The notes: a model not told the origin generated them from the sequence alone. 64,000 nucleotides of DNA from Oscheius dolichura (GCA_932521035.1 OW051492.1:1612001-1676000), one strand, 5' to 3'; positions 47,586 through 58,865 are shown, counted from the stretch's first letter. A program made the numbers and translations.

Positions 47586-47813
47586 GTTGTTATTTTTTGT
47601 TATTCATTGCTTTTTATAAAATTTGTTAACTTCATCAGGTTTTTATCGTTTATTTATTCTTTCTAATTGCTTCGTGGTATAGAAGAAGACGTCTAGTGTG
47701 CAAAAACCGAGGATAACTAACGGCAGGAAAAATCATGTCAAAACACTTGGCTATAATGCTTTTTTCACAAAATGGTCAATCATTCTCTAACTGCAATCCA
47801 CTGCACACTTACC

Positions 47814-50190
47814 ATGATGAGAGCCACTGGTTCTCGTTCATTTCTACTAACTATGCGTCTGTCTAGCTCCACTTCTCGAAGTTTTTACAATTTATTACTT
47901 TCAACCGTTCTCACCAGATATGCGAATGTTTCAAGGCCCGAGTCGCCGTGGCGGTGGTGGTGGCCGAAGCTTCGGCGGCCGTCACGATCCGTGGAAAGAT
48001 TCCCGCTTGGGAAAAGGCTCCCGTTGGGAAGATGATCGCTTCTCCATTACTAAACTGCCCCATAACGGGCTGATGATCAACGGCTACGAGAAACAGACCG
48101 ACAATGAGCCGCTGACAATTCCCTATCCGAAAGAGATTGTCTCCTTTCTGGATCAGTTTGTCATCGGACAGGAACTGGCCAAGAAAACTCTCGCGGTCGG
48201 AGTCTATCAGCACTACAAACGGATCGAGTTCAACATCCAGAAACAGGAGGACGCTCTGCTGGAATTGGCAATGAAAAAGTCCATTCAACGGAAGGACCGC
48301 GACCGGGTTGACCAAGTGATGTCGGAGGACTTGAAACTCAACAAAGGATTCACTCTCAGCCGCGATCCGGACGAGGATATCGTCATGGAGAAGTCGAACA
48401 TCGTTCTTCTGGGTATATTTCTGCTTTTAAACCTTTAAAAATGTGAAAGAAATGGGTCAAATTGAAGAAATGAGCTAAAAACTAACGGTCATTCCTCGCG
48501 CGTCATTCAAGGATAAAAAATGATTTGAAGCGCTGAAACAAAGTCTATCTTGTAGAAGACATTCTCCTGAACATTTTCGTATATTTTTATCCTAGATTAC
48601 TCTATTCATGAATTAAATAATCACTCAAAAGTACAGCTTCTCAAAACTGAAGGATAAGCGACAGTGAGCCCACCGCCGCTGCACCCGTAAAGTCTCGGCA
48701 GCTCGCGGCAATGGCGCGCCGAGGTCGCGTTTCAGGGATGTGAAGTTCTATACAGAACAAAACCTTGAGGTATTGTATCTCACCCGACCCTGGATTTTAT
48801 CTAGTGGTTGGAGAACATTTTTTGGAAAAGCCTGCATTTTGAGCGGGCGATAAATGTTAAAAAAATGAAGGACGAAATGTAATTTTCCAGGTCCATCTGG
48901 TTCGGGAAAAACGTATCTGACGACGAAGCTTGCCCAAGCGTTGAATGTTCCGATTGCTCTGTGTGACTGTACTACCCTGACACAGGCGGGCTACGTGGGA
49001 GACGATGTGGAGAGCGTCGTCCAGAAGCTGCTGGTCAATGCCAACGGGGATGTCTCGGCTACGGAGAAGGGAATCATCTTTTTGGACGAGTTCGACAAGA
49101 TCTATACCTCGTCGGATCCGGCACACACTGGGGGAAATCGCGACGTCAACGGGAAGGGCGTCCAACAGGCGCTGCTGAAGCTGGTGGAGGGAACGAAGTG
49201 CCTGGTGAAGAATCCCCTCGTCCCGAACCAGAAACTCGAAATTGACACTGCCAATATTCTCTTTATCGCGTCGGGAGCCTTCGCCGGTCTGGATAGAATC
49301 GTGGCTCGTCGACTGGACCGCCGTACTCTCGGCTTCAACGCCTCCTCCCAGCAGGGGGCGGACAGCCATCTGGTAGAGGCCCTCGACGGCAAGGACGAGG
49401 AAGAGTTGGCTGCTGCCCGGGGACGCCTCATCGTCGAGACGGACTCGAATGATCTCATCCAATTTGGAATGGTCCCGGAGCTCGTCGGTCGCTTTCCCGT
49501 CCTCGTCCCGTTCGAACATTTGAGCGAGAAGCAGCTCCGCGACGTCTTGGTCAAGCCGAGGAATAATATCATCAGCCAGGCAAAGATCTACTTTTTGCTT
49601 GATGGAATTGAACTCGAGTACGTTTTTTTTACCAAAATTCTGCGCCGCCGCACCCGTAAAGTATTGGCAGCTTGCGGCTCTTTACAAAACATTTGTGATC
49701 CTAGCTAAAGCGTATAACCTGCATTACTTCTCAAATAAGGGCCAGGTATACCTTTTCCGTGGGCACCGCCTTGTGGTTAAAATTTAAACCTGCGCCAATG
49801 TCCGCCCTCGTGGCCTAATGGATTAAGGCGTCTGACTTCTAATCAGAAGATTGCAGGTTCGAGTCCTGCCGGGGGCTAAATATTTTTTGCTTTTTTTCTT
49901 TTTCACATACGGCGGAAAAAGTTAGCATTACTGTAATTTTTGTATCTTTTTTCAGGTTCACGGAGTGTGCCATCGGCGAGATGGCCCGCCAAGCAGTGGC
50001 CAAGAAGACGGGAGCCCGTGCCCTGCGTTCCATCGTGGAAAAGGTCCTCCTGCCGGCCAAGTACGAATGCCCGGGAGCGGCTGCCTGTGTTGTCGTCGTC
50101 AGCGGTGCTGTTGTCCGTGGAGAGGCCGCCTACCAGCGCGGCGCGACCATCCGAGCCGCCGCCGCGGTTCAAGGAACTGACAAGAAATAA
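47814..50190 (+). CDS. CLPX: Mitochondrial ClpX-type AAA+ unfoldase
   Basis: Exons 47814-47880, 47918-48412, 48891-49617 and 49956-50190 give 507 residues. Exon 1 encodes a mitochondrial presequence-like peptide ([20 protein letters not shown]). A Gly-rich segment follows, then the AAA+ core: Walker A GPSGSGKT (split by intron 2), the pore-loop GYVGDD, Walker [10 protein letters not shown], the arginine-rich sensor region, and [19 protein letters not shown] with sensor 2 in [15 protein letters not shown]. No N-terminal zinc domain was seen. It unfolds substrates for ClpP or alone; in animals it also activates heme synthesis. Intron 2 carries a MITE-like element and intron 3 a tRNA-Arg gene plus a palindrome arm. 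If exon 1 is wrong, the start is ATG 47920. Confidence 0.92.
48560..48854 (-). repeat. MITE-like element in ClpX intron 2
   Basis: Contains GCACCCGTAAAGTCTCGGCA, CGCGCCGAGGTCGCGTTTCA and a GAGCGGGCGATAAA end, in the same order as the core of the Sp-intron block (reverse orientation) and the GST-intron copy. The upstream half (TCTCCTGAACATTTTC) is shared only with the GST copy. Confidence 0.85.
49652..49680 (+). repeat. Single palindrome arm in ClpX intron 3
   Basis: GCACCCGTAAAGTATTGGCAG is a diverged arm of the CTGCCGAG family without its partner. Confidence 0.65.
49804..49876 (+). tRNA. tRNA-Arg(TCT): tRNA-Arg (anticodon TCT)
   Basis: A 73-nt cloverleaf with no intron. The acceptor stem GCCCTCG pairs fully with CGGGGGC (one T-G pair). 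The D arm is TGGCCTAATGGATTAAGGC. The anticodon stem TCTGA/TCAGA closes the loop CTTCTAA, giving anticodon TCT (reads AGA). The T arm GCAGGTTCGAGTCCTGC is perfect. It lies sense-oriented inside intron 3 of ClpX, between two coding exons. It has a nearby TTTTTT run after the gene (about 49884) for pol III termination. Confidence 0.95.
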
Positions 50191-50278
50191 ATGAGAAGAA
50201 TGAGACGAAGAGATAAGAGAAATAAAATTTACTCTCGAATATGGTCTATTTTAATCGGGGGAAAAGGGGTTACGGTAG

Positions 50279-51570
50279 TTAGAGACGACCGTTTCCATGG
50301 AAGAGAGGCTTGTCTTCCTTTCTCTTGGCCAGATAGCTCTGAAGATTGGGTCGCTTGGAGAATCTCTCGTGGAATCCCTTCAAATGGGGGAAGTTGTCCA
50401 GTTTGTTGGGATGATTAGCCAGAGCCAATTCCAGCTCTTCAAAGAGAATGTAATCCACGAAAGAGATCTGAAAAAGAATGAATTAGAGAAGGAAACGGAC
50501 GCCGAAGTTTTTTAGCCCATTGAAGAGTGTAATAATGATTTGAAATTATGAGACAACCTCAGTCTTGCAGGGCACTTTCTCCTGAACATTTTCATATACT
50601 TCTGACCCAGATTACCCTTTGCAGTAATTAAATAATCGCACAAATAAAGAATAGCTCCTCAAAACTGAAAGAAAAGCGCCCTCGACCATAATAACGTTGC
50701 CCGCCGCCGCTGCACCCGTAAAGCCTCGGCAGCTCGCGGCAATGGCATCTCTGAACGCCGATTGACCGATGTAAAGTTCGAAAGAACTAAACCTTGAGGT
50801 ATTGTATCTCACCCGATCCTGGGTTTTATCAGTGGTTGGAGAATAATTTTTGGAAAGGCCTGCTGATTTTGAGCGGGCGATTAATGTAAACTTGGTTTGC
50901 GCGTAAGGAGTGATGAACATCATATTTGTTTTGCTCCAAAATGAATCAAACCTTCTGGATAAGCTCACCTTGTCTCCGAGGATGTTCTTCTCTCCGTTGC
51001 CATGCGTCTTGAACAATTTCTCAATTCCTTCCAAAGCAGCCGGATACGTCTTTTCGTCGAATTCTTTTTTTCCATTCTCCTAAAGAATCGATTTTTATTC
51101 CAAGAATAACTGACATAATCGTGTAGAATCATCCAGATGTATCTCATTCGAACATCCTTCAACGCCTCCTGGAAGACGTCCAAGTACGTTTGTTCTTCTT
51201 CACTATCCCCATAGAGACCTGACATTTAGAGAAAAGTTAGATTTTATGGGGTTACGGTACCGTGGGTCCTGGCCAGATGTCTCAAAATGGCGTGGGTTTG
51301 AGGGATCTTCTTTTCTCCCTCTTGGAGAACAGGAATCTGCCCCATTGGCTGGAAAATTCCATTTTTTTAAAACTGAATATGGAGAAAACGAACTGTAGAA
51401 TTCTTCAGAGCGGGCCATTCTTCAAAACTGATCCGCTTATCCTCAAAATCGATCTTATTGTCGACCAGGAGGGTTCGAATGTACTCGCCAAAGCCTAAAA
51501 ATCGGTGAAAATAAAAGGAAAATGGGGGAAAATGACCTCGGGCATCGAAATAGAGGAGTTTGAGACCCAT
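50279..51570 (-). CDS. Glutathione S-transferase, nematode sigma type
   Basis: Six exons (51537-51570, 51394-51494, 51261-51348, 51115-51218, 50969-51079, 50279-50467) encode 208 residues, the usual GST length. The N-terminal thioredoxin-fold domain has KLLYFDARGFGEYIRTLLVD with the catalytic Tyr, and PMGQIPVLQEGEKKIPQTHA with the cis-Pro and glutathione-binding Gln. The helical domain ends with ISFVDYILFEELELALANHP and the YLAKRKEDKPL tail. It conjugates glutathione to electrophiles in the cytosol. No clear acceptor precedes the ATG, so an upstream exon or untranslated leader is possible. Intron 5 (50468-50968) contains a MITE-like copy. Confidence 0.94.
50574..50884 (-). repeat. MITE-like element in GST intron 5
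   Basis: Same family as 48560-48854: TCTCCTGAACATTTTC, GCACCCGTAAAGCCTCGGCA, CCTTGAGGTATTGTATCTCA and the GAGCGGGCGAT end, all in order. Sequence identity by eye is about 75-80%. Confidence 0.85.
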
Positions 51571-51789
51571 TGCAGTCAAGGAAAAGGTAGGAGTGGATAG
51601 GGAGAAGGGGGAAAGTGACCTCTGATTTGGGGGAGGCGCCCAATGATGACAAATAAATTGATGGAACTGGGCGATAATGCCATGGAAAACTGACACCGCA
51701 GTGATCTTTTCGGGGGAAGAAGGAACAGTAAAGATCTCTAATTGGCAGCAGATGAAAAGGATAAAAGAATGATCCTTAAAAAGCTACAG

Positions 51790-52046
51790 TAACCTGTAAT
51801 TTCACATAATTTGAGCTTTGGAACTGGGCAGCAGCTTTCCGTTTACCCCGTTCTATCGAACACTCGTTTTTTTTGCACCGTTCTGCTTCGCAACACGCCT
51901 CGCCTCCCCGCTATCTCTATCGACCTTTTCTCCCCTCCAAACTCTACTTTTCTGATTCCTTTCCTCCTTCTTTCCTGTAATTTACTAATTCTTCCCTTTC
52001 AGGAACATACATTTCCTCAATCTTCTTTATTTTGATGTATTGGAAT
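51790..52046 (+). repeat. 'B' module, copy 1
   Basis: Order of parts: TGTAACCTGTA box, CAGCTTTCCGTTTACCCCG, CTGCTTCGCAACACGCCTCG, a long pyrimidine tract, CCTTTCAG|GAACATACATTTCC, and an ATG (TTGATGTATTGG) about 30 bp on. Confidence 0.85.
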
Positions 52047-52499
52047 AAGAAAAAAACAGACAACTCTTCACCAAGTCAGCAGGCCAGAAGAAATCTTTAA
52101 AGATCAATCCCGCTGCCCTGTACAACAATATCTCTAGAAATAGGCGATTGAAAACAAGATGAACTTGGTTGGACACAAGTATGATGGCCCAATAACCATC
52201 CAAATGTATAAAAGAGTAGTTATCGACAGTATTGATAATAAACGCTTGCTGATTGCTGTTTGTTCAAGCTTATGAGGGAAGTGTGTCTCGGGTTCCCCGT
52301 TGCGGGCGTCCCTCCTCTTGAAGGAGCCAGACAATCTGAATTTCGTCGTTTCTTCTTGAAATTCGACTTTTTCCCAGAGCTGTTCTGGTTGATTGAAGAT
52401 TACTGTACTCCGAATAGTGACATATCGCTGACCTAATGGGTAATTGAGACTATAATGACTCCTAATTACCCCAATCTTCTTCTTTCCTTTTCCATCCCC

Positions 52500-52760
52500 A
52501 AATGTAAAGTAACCCGGTTTTTTACAGAATAATAGCTTTCTTTGAATCTCGCCAGCTTTCCGTTTACCCCGTTCTATCGAACACTCGTTTCTTTGCCCCG
52601 TTCTGCTTCGCAACACGCCTCGCCTCCCCGCTATCTCTATCGACCGTTTCTCTCCCCCAAACTTTACTTTCCCGTCTCTTTCCCTCTAATTTATTAATTC
52701 TCCTCCTTCAGGAACATACATTTCCTCAATCTTCACTATTTTGACGAATATGAATAAGAA
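52500..52760 (+). repeat. 'B' module, copy 2
   Basis: All parts present; after the acceptor the leader reads GAACATACATTTCCTCAATC, then GACGAATATGAATAAG (first ATG mutated to ACG). The sequence downstream (ATCATGGTCGCCACG...) is shared with copy 3. Confidence 0.85.
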
Positions 52761-53589
52761 GAAGGCAAATAATATCATGGTCGCCACGCTGACAGTCGAA
52801 GGGGTTATTTATACCAAAACTTGGAACTGCTGATGGGACACATCCTCTCTCGAACAAAGATCCTGCATCATACGACTAATGTGTAGAAATGGACACAACT
52901 ATGATGGGTCTCTCTATGGAAGACTGGATATGACTAATTGCTTTGGGAAGAATTGGTAAGTACAGTAATCAGAACAGAAAGAGATAAAATAATATTTAGC
53001 ATGTAACTGACGGGCCATTAATGTTGTAGACGCCGTAGGTGCGGGTATATGGAATATTGCCCAAACAGGAGCTAATCCGGGATAGAAGCTGGTGCGACTT
53101 GCTAAATGAGAGCAGTTGACATCCTAGGAAAGAAGTAGATATCATTCCGTATTAATAATCGGATGCAATCGAAGCTGAAATGAGTTCCCTATTCGCTCCA
53201 CAACCGTCACGTCGGAAAAAGCTGCAAAGCGGATCGCACTAAGGATATATGGTGGTCAGCTGCGTTGTAATGGAAAACAGATGGAAGAAGTTATAAGCTC
53301 TGTAAGAATTGATAGAAACAATAAATAAATTGTTCTTGATAGTTGTTTGTTCAAGTTTATGAAGGGAGCGTGTCTCGTTTCCCCATTGCGGGCGGCCCTC
53401 CTCTTGAAGGAGCCAGACAATCTGAATTTCGCCGTTTCTTTTTGAACTGTGAAGTTTTCCCAGGTCTGTATTGGATGATTGAAGAATAATATACCCCACA
53501 TGGGGGAAAATCCTGATCTAACTCGAAATAGAGGCTATTATTGGTGCTAATTACCCTCATCCGGCGGCTAACCTTCTTCCTTTCCATTT

Positions 53590-53885
53590 CCATACCTCAA
53601 ATGGTATTGTAACCTGTATTTTTACAGAATAATAGTCTTGATTGAATTATACCAGCTTTCCGTTTACCCCCGTTCTATCGAGCACTCGTTTTTTGCCCAG
53701 TTCTGCTTCGCAACACGCCTCGCCTCCCCGCTATCTCTATCGACCTTTTCTCTCCCCCAAACTTTACTTTCCCGTCTCTTTTCCTCTCTTTTCCCTCTAA
53801 TTTACTCATTCTACTCTTTTAGGAACATACATTTCCTTAATCTTCACTATTTTGATGAATATGAATGAGAAGAAGGCAAATAATA
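53590..53885 (+). repeat. 'B' module, copy 3 (near-identical to copy 5)
   Basis: CCTCAAATGGTATTGTAACC through TTTTAG|GAACATACATTTCC and GATGAATATGAAT. About 270 bp match copy 5 almost exactly, more than either matches other copies. Confidence 0.85.
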
Positions 53886-54649
53886 TCATGGTCGCCACGG
53901 TGACAGTCGAAGGGGTTATTTATATCAAAACTTGGGACTGTTCATCTTCTCTCGACCAAGATACTGAAGCTGTAGTTGCAATATCATAGAGCTAATGTGT
54001 AAAGATGGACACATCTATGTTGGGCCGCTAGATTCGAGAAAGTTCTAACGATTTTATGAAGCATTGGTAAGTACAGTAATTAGAATAAAAGAGATAAAAG
54101 AATATTTAGGTTTAGCACAAGTATTGAGAATGAAACTCTTCTAAGAGGCAAAAATTGCATGTACTAAAAACTACTTGTACTAACGAATAACCGCTCTCGT
54201 GGGAGAGGAGCTGGAGACTCTTGTTGTCCTAATCGTAGGGTACAGTACAGAGTGTGGAGATTACGTTCAATATTTGGCTTGGTGAAAACTTCTAGGGCTG
54301 GAATAACTCGGAAGAACTGGTATGAGAAAGATTGAAAATGTTCATTGATGTAAATAAAGGAATAAATTTACCGATTTGACATGGAAATGTAAATAAATTG
54401 ATCCTGACTGTTGTTTATTCAAGTTTACCAAGGGAATGAGTCATGCTTTCCCTGCTCTTCTGAATTACGGCGTTTCTTCTTGAATGTTCTTCTCTTTTTT
54501 GTCTCGAGTGTGTTCTTCCTAGTCGTTGAATTGTATTGTACCATAGCGAGAAAACGCTGATTCTAATCGACTATTGAGGCCATAATTGGTACTAATTACC
54601 ATCATCCGGCACCTAGCCTTCTCCCTTTCCAATTATATCCTCAAATGGT

Positions 54650-54910
54650 ACAGTAATCCGTATTTTTCTGGATAGTAGCTTCAATTCAACCCGGCCAGCT
54701 TTCCGTTTACCCCGTTCTATCCAACACTCGTTTTTTTGCTCCGTTCTGCTTCGCCACACACCTCGCCTCCCCGGCATATCTATCGATCATTTCTTCCCCC
54801 AAAACTTTACTTTTCCGTCTCTTTTCTTCCCTTTTCCCTCTAATTTATTAATTCCCCCATTCAGGAACATACATTTCCTCAACTTTCTACATTTTAATGG
54901 ATGGGAAAGG
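54650..54910 (+). repeat. 'B' module, copy 4, leading into an 81-codon ORF
   Basis: The module's acceptor (CATTCAG|GAACATACATTTCC) is followed by an ATG at 54897 that opens 81 codons (MDGKGESDIFYLRVDRKR... to TAA at 55142). No family recognised; this is the longest open frame among the B copies. Confidence 0.8.
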
Positions 54911-55739
54911 AGAAAGCGATATTTTCTACCTTCGAGTCGATAGAAAGAGGCTAGACAGTGGACCAGAAGTGGATATCACCACCCTTGTGATGTTGAAAAC
55001 CGCTCCCTGCTGGATATCAACTAGGAATGACTTCAACGGAAGAAATGTTTATCGAACAGCTCATTATTTCAAAAGCCTAACATTTCATCGCTCGCTATAT
55101 ATTAACGACTACGGTAGGCCCTTTGCGCCAAAAGAAAATTAAAAGGAAATATTTAGAAGCATATAGCGGCATAGAAACTTAATCTTATCCTCCTAATGAT
55201 CTGAGATGAAGGTTTAAGAGGAAGAGACAATTGGCTGCCAAACCACAACATGTTAATCGTAGGGTACGGTAGAAGATGGATTGCCCTTTCAATTTTGACT
55301 AGACACGGGAAACTCTTGGAAGGGAGGAGTGAACGATATGGAGGAATTAGGAAGAAATACCTGCAATATACCAAACAGTAGATATGGAAATATTTGAAAA
55401 TATACATGACTTCGTCTCTTCTTCATTTAAGCGTTTCTCCTTTTCTCCCGGGCCGCTCTTTTCTTCTTGAACGGGCCAAAGCTAGCCTTCGTCTTATCTT
55501 CTTGAATGCTTCCCTATCTTCATTAATCCAGGAATCTCGCGACGTTTCCTTAGCCCGTATAATATTGCCCTCCAAACAGCGAAACAAATTTTACAAGCTC
55601 AAGAAGCAAATAAAAGTGAAAGAATGAGGGATACTGTACCCAAAATGGCAGCACAATCCCCGTGTCAAGCGCATCATCCGATCCCAAAAGGGCGGCAAAC
55701 AGGCTCCTCTAATGCGTCACTCCGTTGTTTTCCATTTTC

Positions 55740-56020
55740 ATACCTCAAATGGTATTGTAACCTGTATTTTTACAGAATAATAGTCTTGATTGAATTATAC
55801 CAGCTTTCCGTTTACCCCCGCTCTATCGAGCACTCGTTTTTTTGCCCAGTTCTGCTTCGCCACACATCTCGCCTCCCCGTTATCTCTATCGACCTTTTCT
55901 CTCCCCCAAACTTTACTTTCCCGTCTCTTTTCCTCTCTTTTCCCTCTAATTTACTCATTCTACTCTTTTAGGAACATACATTTCCTTAATCTTCACTATT
56001 TTGATGAATATGGATGGTAA
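55740..56020 (+). repeat. 'B' module, copy 5
   Basis: Near-identical to copy 3, including the rare TCTTTTAG acceptor variant and the leader; diverges soon after GATGAATATG. Confidence 0.85.
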
Positions 56021-56569
56021 AAGTCAGCTTCTTCCCCAGTCGGAGGAGGCTTAAAGTAGCGGTTCGAGCCGTCCATTGGATATTTCTCATCCTCGTGAAG
56101 AGGAAGTGGTTGCTAACAGTTGGCTATAGATAATACCCCTCAGTTTCGAAGGAATCGTGAACAGGACAAACTCTAGCCGAATCATAAAGTAAGCACTTGA
56201 GGTAAATAGAAGGCATGGAGGATATATTTAGGTCCACAGAGGCGTGCAAAGTTCAAAAATCGCCCCGAGCGTTTGCTGATAATGATAAATGGAGGAGAAC
56301 ATAAAATCAAATTCAGTTGCCAGGGGACGTAATGGTTATTAGTGGGTACGAGAGGAGATGAGCCAAGCTAGAATCAGAACTCTTCTTGTTTATTCTTCCC
56401 CTTCTTTGCCTTGAATATCTTCTGACAAGCCGCAGAACTCTTCTGTACCCCAAACAATAAGAACACTGACCCTAACTCATAATTACGGCTATAATGCGTC
56501 TTGATTAGCTTCCTCCAATGCCTAACCTCTATCCTTTCCATTCCTATGTACTCAAAATTGTCCGCTAAT

Positions 56570-56815
56570 CAACATTTACATAGTCATAGCTTTAATCTGA
56601 ATCCCATCAGATTGCTGTTTACAGGTGTTTTTTATCAAACACTCAGCTCTGCTTGACAACACGCCTAGCCTCCCCGGAATATCTATCGACCTTTTCTTTA
56701 TCCCAAACTTTACTTTTCCTTCTCTTTTTCTTTAAATTTTCCTATTTTTCCATTTCAGGAACATACATTTTCTCAATCTTCACTATTTTGATGGATATGA
56801 ATCGAAAAAAAAGAC
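56570..56815 (+). repeat. 'B' module, copy 6 (degenerate)
   Basis: The upstream part is eroded, but ACACGCCTAGCCTCCC, the pyrimidine tract, TTTCAG|GAACATACATTTTC and GATGGATATGAAT are clear. The ATG opens 30 codons. Confidence 0.8.
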
Positions 56816-56929
56816 AGCTTTTGGTTATCCCGCTTCTAATTGACAGTCAGGCGAATTTACCAAAATGGGTCAAATTCTAGTATACTTCATAACATAAATA
56901 TTAATGTTCCGAATTTTAGAGAGAAAAAG

Positions 56930-57361
56930 AAAGATGGATGCTGCCTATCTATCCTATATGTCCTGACCCACCGCGTCCAAATTGACCTAACATGCTATGG
57001 GGTCTGGCACCATCCATCCCTACTAACCAACCTGTGGGCCACCCCAGACAAGCATTATTCCACCGGCTCTAACATGGATTGCCAATCATATCGTGAAGGT
57101 TTGTGGTTCCGTCCAGCAATTCTAACCGATAAGTGTGAATTTCAGACAGATCATCGGGAGAGATTGGACGAGATCACGGGGGGCAGCTACAGCGTCTATT
57201 TGAATGGTTGTGAGCCCAGCCGATTTCCGGCACACAATCGGGAACACTGGCGACAGAGTGATTATAGCATAGACTTATTTTCTCTAATTTCCCCCTATTC
57301 CCCAACTGTTTTTTTCACTTTTTGTGATCCTGGCTCTCATGATCTTTTGAAGTGTTTTTAA
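56930..57361 (+). CDS. Possible Cys-containing protein or its last exon
   Basis: A long open frame ends at TAA 57361, followed at 57377 by AATAAA. It reads as ordinary protein with six or more Cys (DGCCLSILYVLTHRVQIDL, GSNMDCQSYREGLWFRPAIL, TDKCEFQTDHRERLDE, YLNGCEPSRFPAHNREHW). No start in good context and no clear acceptor; it begins just after B copy 6. It could be a gene whose first exon comes from the B module, or a chance ORF. Not recognised. Confidence 0.4.
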   Translation, partial: KDGCCLSILYVLTHRVQIDLTCYGVWHHPSLLTNLWATPDKHYSTGSNMDCQSYREGLWFRPAILTDKCEFQTDHRERLDEITGGSYSVYLNGCEPSRFPAHNREHWRQSDYSIDLFSLISPYSPTVFFTFCDPGSHDLLKCF

Positions 57362-57442
57362 TGTATTACGCTGTCAATAAAACGATAAAAATGAATCCGA
57401 TTGACGAATTGGTAGGAAAAAAAAATGTAAGATACTAGTATG

Positions 57443-57838
57443 GAATCGGCATACATGACATTTCTCACGGCCCGGCCCGAGAGTGCTGCGAAACTTTGCG
57501 GCCCGGCCCGCAACTGGCATATCTCGGCTATTTCAGCACCATTCCCGACAAATTAAAAATCCAGAGGGAGAGGGGGGTCAGAGCTATCTCTTAGTCAAAT
57601 TTCGACCTGATTCTATGTCTGAAAAATCCAGGACAACTCAATTAGGCAAAAAAAGCTGAATTTGTCAACATTTGTGTTTCTCCTGAATTTTCCAGACATA
57701 GGACTAGGCTGAAAATTGACTGAAAGATGGCGCAGACCCTCCTCTCCGTCTGTGTTTTTAGTTTGTTGAGAATGGTGCAGAACTAGCCGAGATATTCCAG
57801 TTACGGGCCGGCCGAAATGTGTCATGTATGGGAATCGG
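57443..57838. repeat. Fold-back element with CATACATGACA termini
   Basis: GAATCGGCATACATGACATTTC at the left is mirrored by GTGTCATGTATGGGAATCGG at the right. Inner arms (CGGCCCGGCCCG, CTGGCATATCTCGGCTA, TTCAGCACCATTC) pair with inverted counterparts at 57735-57830. It is a large non-autonomous inverted-repeat element with no ORF. Confidence 0.85.
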
Positions 57839-58009
57839 AATAATTTCAGTTTACAGATCCCCAAGGGTAGCTCTACTTTCCGGGTCTGCTGATTTTTTCC
57901 TTCTCCAAAAATTGGAATCTGTTCTTCCAGTTCTTCCCACATGAGTGTGTCTTCGTAAAATTTTTATTACAAATTTAATTAAAAATATTGACATAACAGA
58001 AACTACTAA

Positions 58010-58249
58010 CTAATTGTACAGCGAATGTGTTAATTCGACAGTTCCCACGAATATGCCGAATTGACGAACTACATATGTTCCACCAACCGCGGCAATGGTG
58101 ATTCCAGCAGCTAGGAGAACTGCATTGACGGCAAAGTTTGAAAGACAACGTTCCAGAGCATCTTGAGTCATGTTGATTTTTACTGTTTGGCCGCAGATAG
58201 TTACGTCGACGCCAAGCGCGGTAGACATCACAGCGGCGACTCCAACCAT
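58010..58249 (-). CDS. Small secreted or membrane protein (79 aa), single exon
   Basis: The ATG at 58249 lies 12 bases after an ACATTTTCAG acceptor with no upstream exon, so the message is probably trans-spliced. The N-terminus (MVGVAAVMSTALG) is a likely signal peptide. Residues about 40-60 (AVNAVLLAAGITIAAVGGTY) form a strong hydrophobic helix. There are two Cys (TICGQ, ERCLS). No family recognised. It is isolated between repeat clusters. Confidence 0.6.
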   Translation of the reverse strand: MVGVAAVMSTALGVDVTICGQTVKINMTQDALERCLSNFAVNAVLLAAGITIAAVGGTYVVRQFGIFVGTVELTHSLYN

Positions 58250-58471
58250 TTTGAGCTGAGGAAACTGAAAATGTTTCTTTATTTATGAACCTAATATCCG
58301 AGAGAAGATAAAAATAGTGGTGCGGTTTAATAAAAGAGCGTACGCCAACGGAGAATGGTCCTATCACGCTGAATTTAATGATTTTATAGAGAACCGAAAT
58401 GATAAGAAACGCATTCGAAAGCCAATTTCTGACCGAGGAATTTCTGCTTTAAAACACGTGTGCAAGTTTGA

Positions 58472-58696
58472 TTAAAGGGACTGTCAGGAACCTTATTTGG
58501 TTACAGTAGGCGCGCCATCAAAATTTCACGAATTCATAATATTTTTACGGAATATGTCATCATAGACGTTCAGAAAATGTCAAAAAACGAAAAAAAATTC
58601 GTGTTCCGCCAATGCGCGCCAAAGACGGAGGACGCTAGTTAGTTCAGTCGCTTCAGGACCCGCTACCGGAAAAAAGGTCCCTGACAGTCCCTTTAA
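58472..58696. mobile_element. TTAA-bounded MITE (225 bp)
   Basis: TTAAAGGGACTGTCAGG opens the element and CCTGACAGTCCCTTTAA closes it. TTAA at both ends is the target-site signature of piggyBac-type transposons. There is no ORF, so it would be non-autonomous and mobilised in trans. Confidence 0.75.
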
Positions 58697-58765
58697 AGGT
58701 TGAAACACTGCGAAATATGGGTATGAATGAGTTTTGGCGACTCGGCCCCCGATTGTCCGATCCCC

Positions 58766-58865
58766 TGCACCCGTAATGCCTCGGCAGTTGGCTAATCTTT
58801 ATTGAAAACTGTTATAAAACTGTGTTGCCTTTATATCTTTGTCTTGACGAGACTTTACGGATGCA
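58766..58865. repeat. Palindromic element, 'CTGCCGAG' family
   Basis: Arms GCACCCGTAATGCCTCGGCA and TGACGAGACTTTACGGATGC. Loop homologous to that of the copy at 26485 (CTTTATATCTTTGT). Confidence 0.8.

Larger units (their letters stand above)
51571..58009. other. Gene-poor interval carrying the B-module array
   Basis: About 6.4 kb with no recognised gene. Six B modules lie here (51790-56815), spaced roughly 0.7-1.1 kb. A fold-back element lies at 57443. One long open frame ends at 57361. Flanking parts of the B units also repeat (TTGTTTGTTCAAG, GGCCCTCCTCTTGAAGGAGC, GAGGCTATAAT). Confidence 0.7.

Noticed and set aside
48857-49572. Two long minus-strand ORFs opposite ClpX
   Set aside because: They lie exactly under the AAA+ exon and reflect its GC-rich codon use.
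52134-52616. Minus-strand 160-codon ORF through a B module
   Set aside because: Repeat-derived; other B copies do not keep the frame open.
57613-57942. Minus-strand ORF across the fold-back element
   Set aside because: Most of it is inverted-repeat DNA; only about 23 codons (MWEELEEQIPIFGEG...) precede the element, with no splice partner found.
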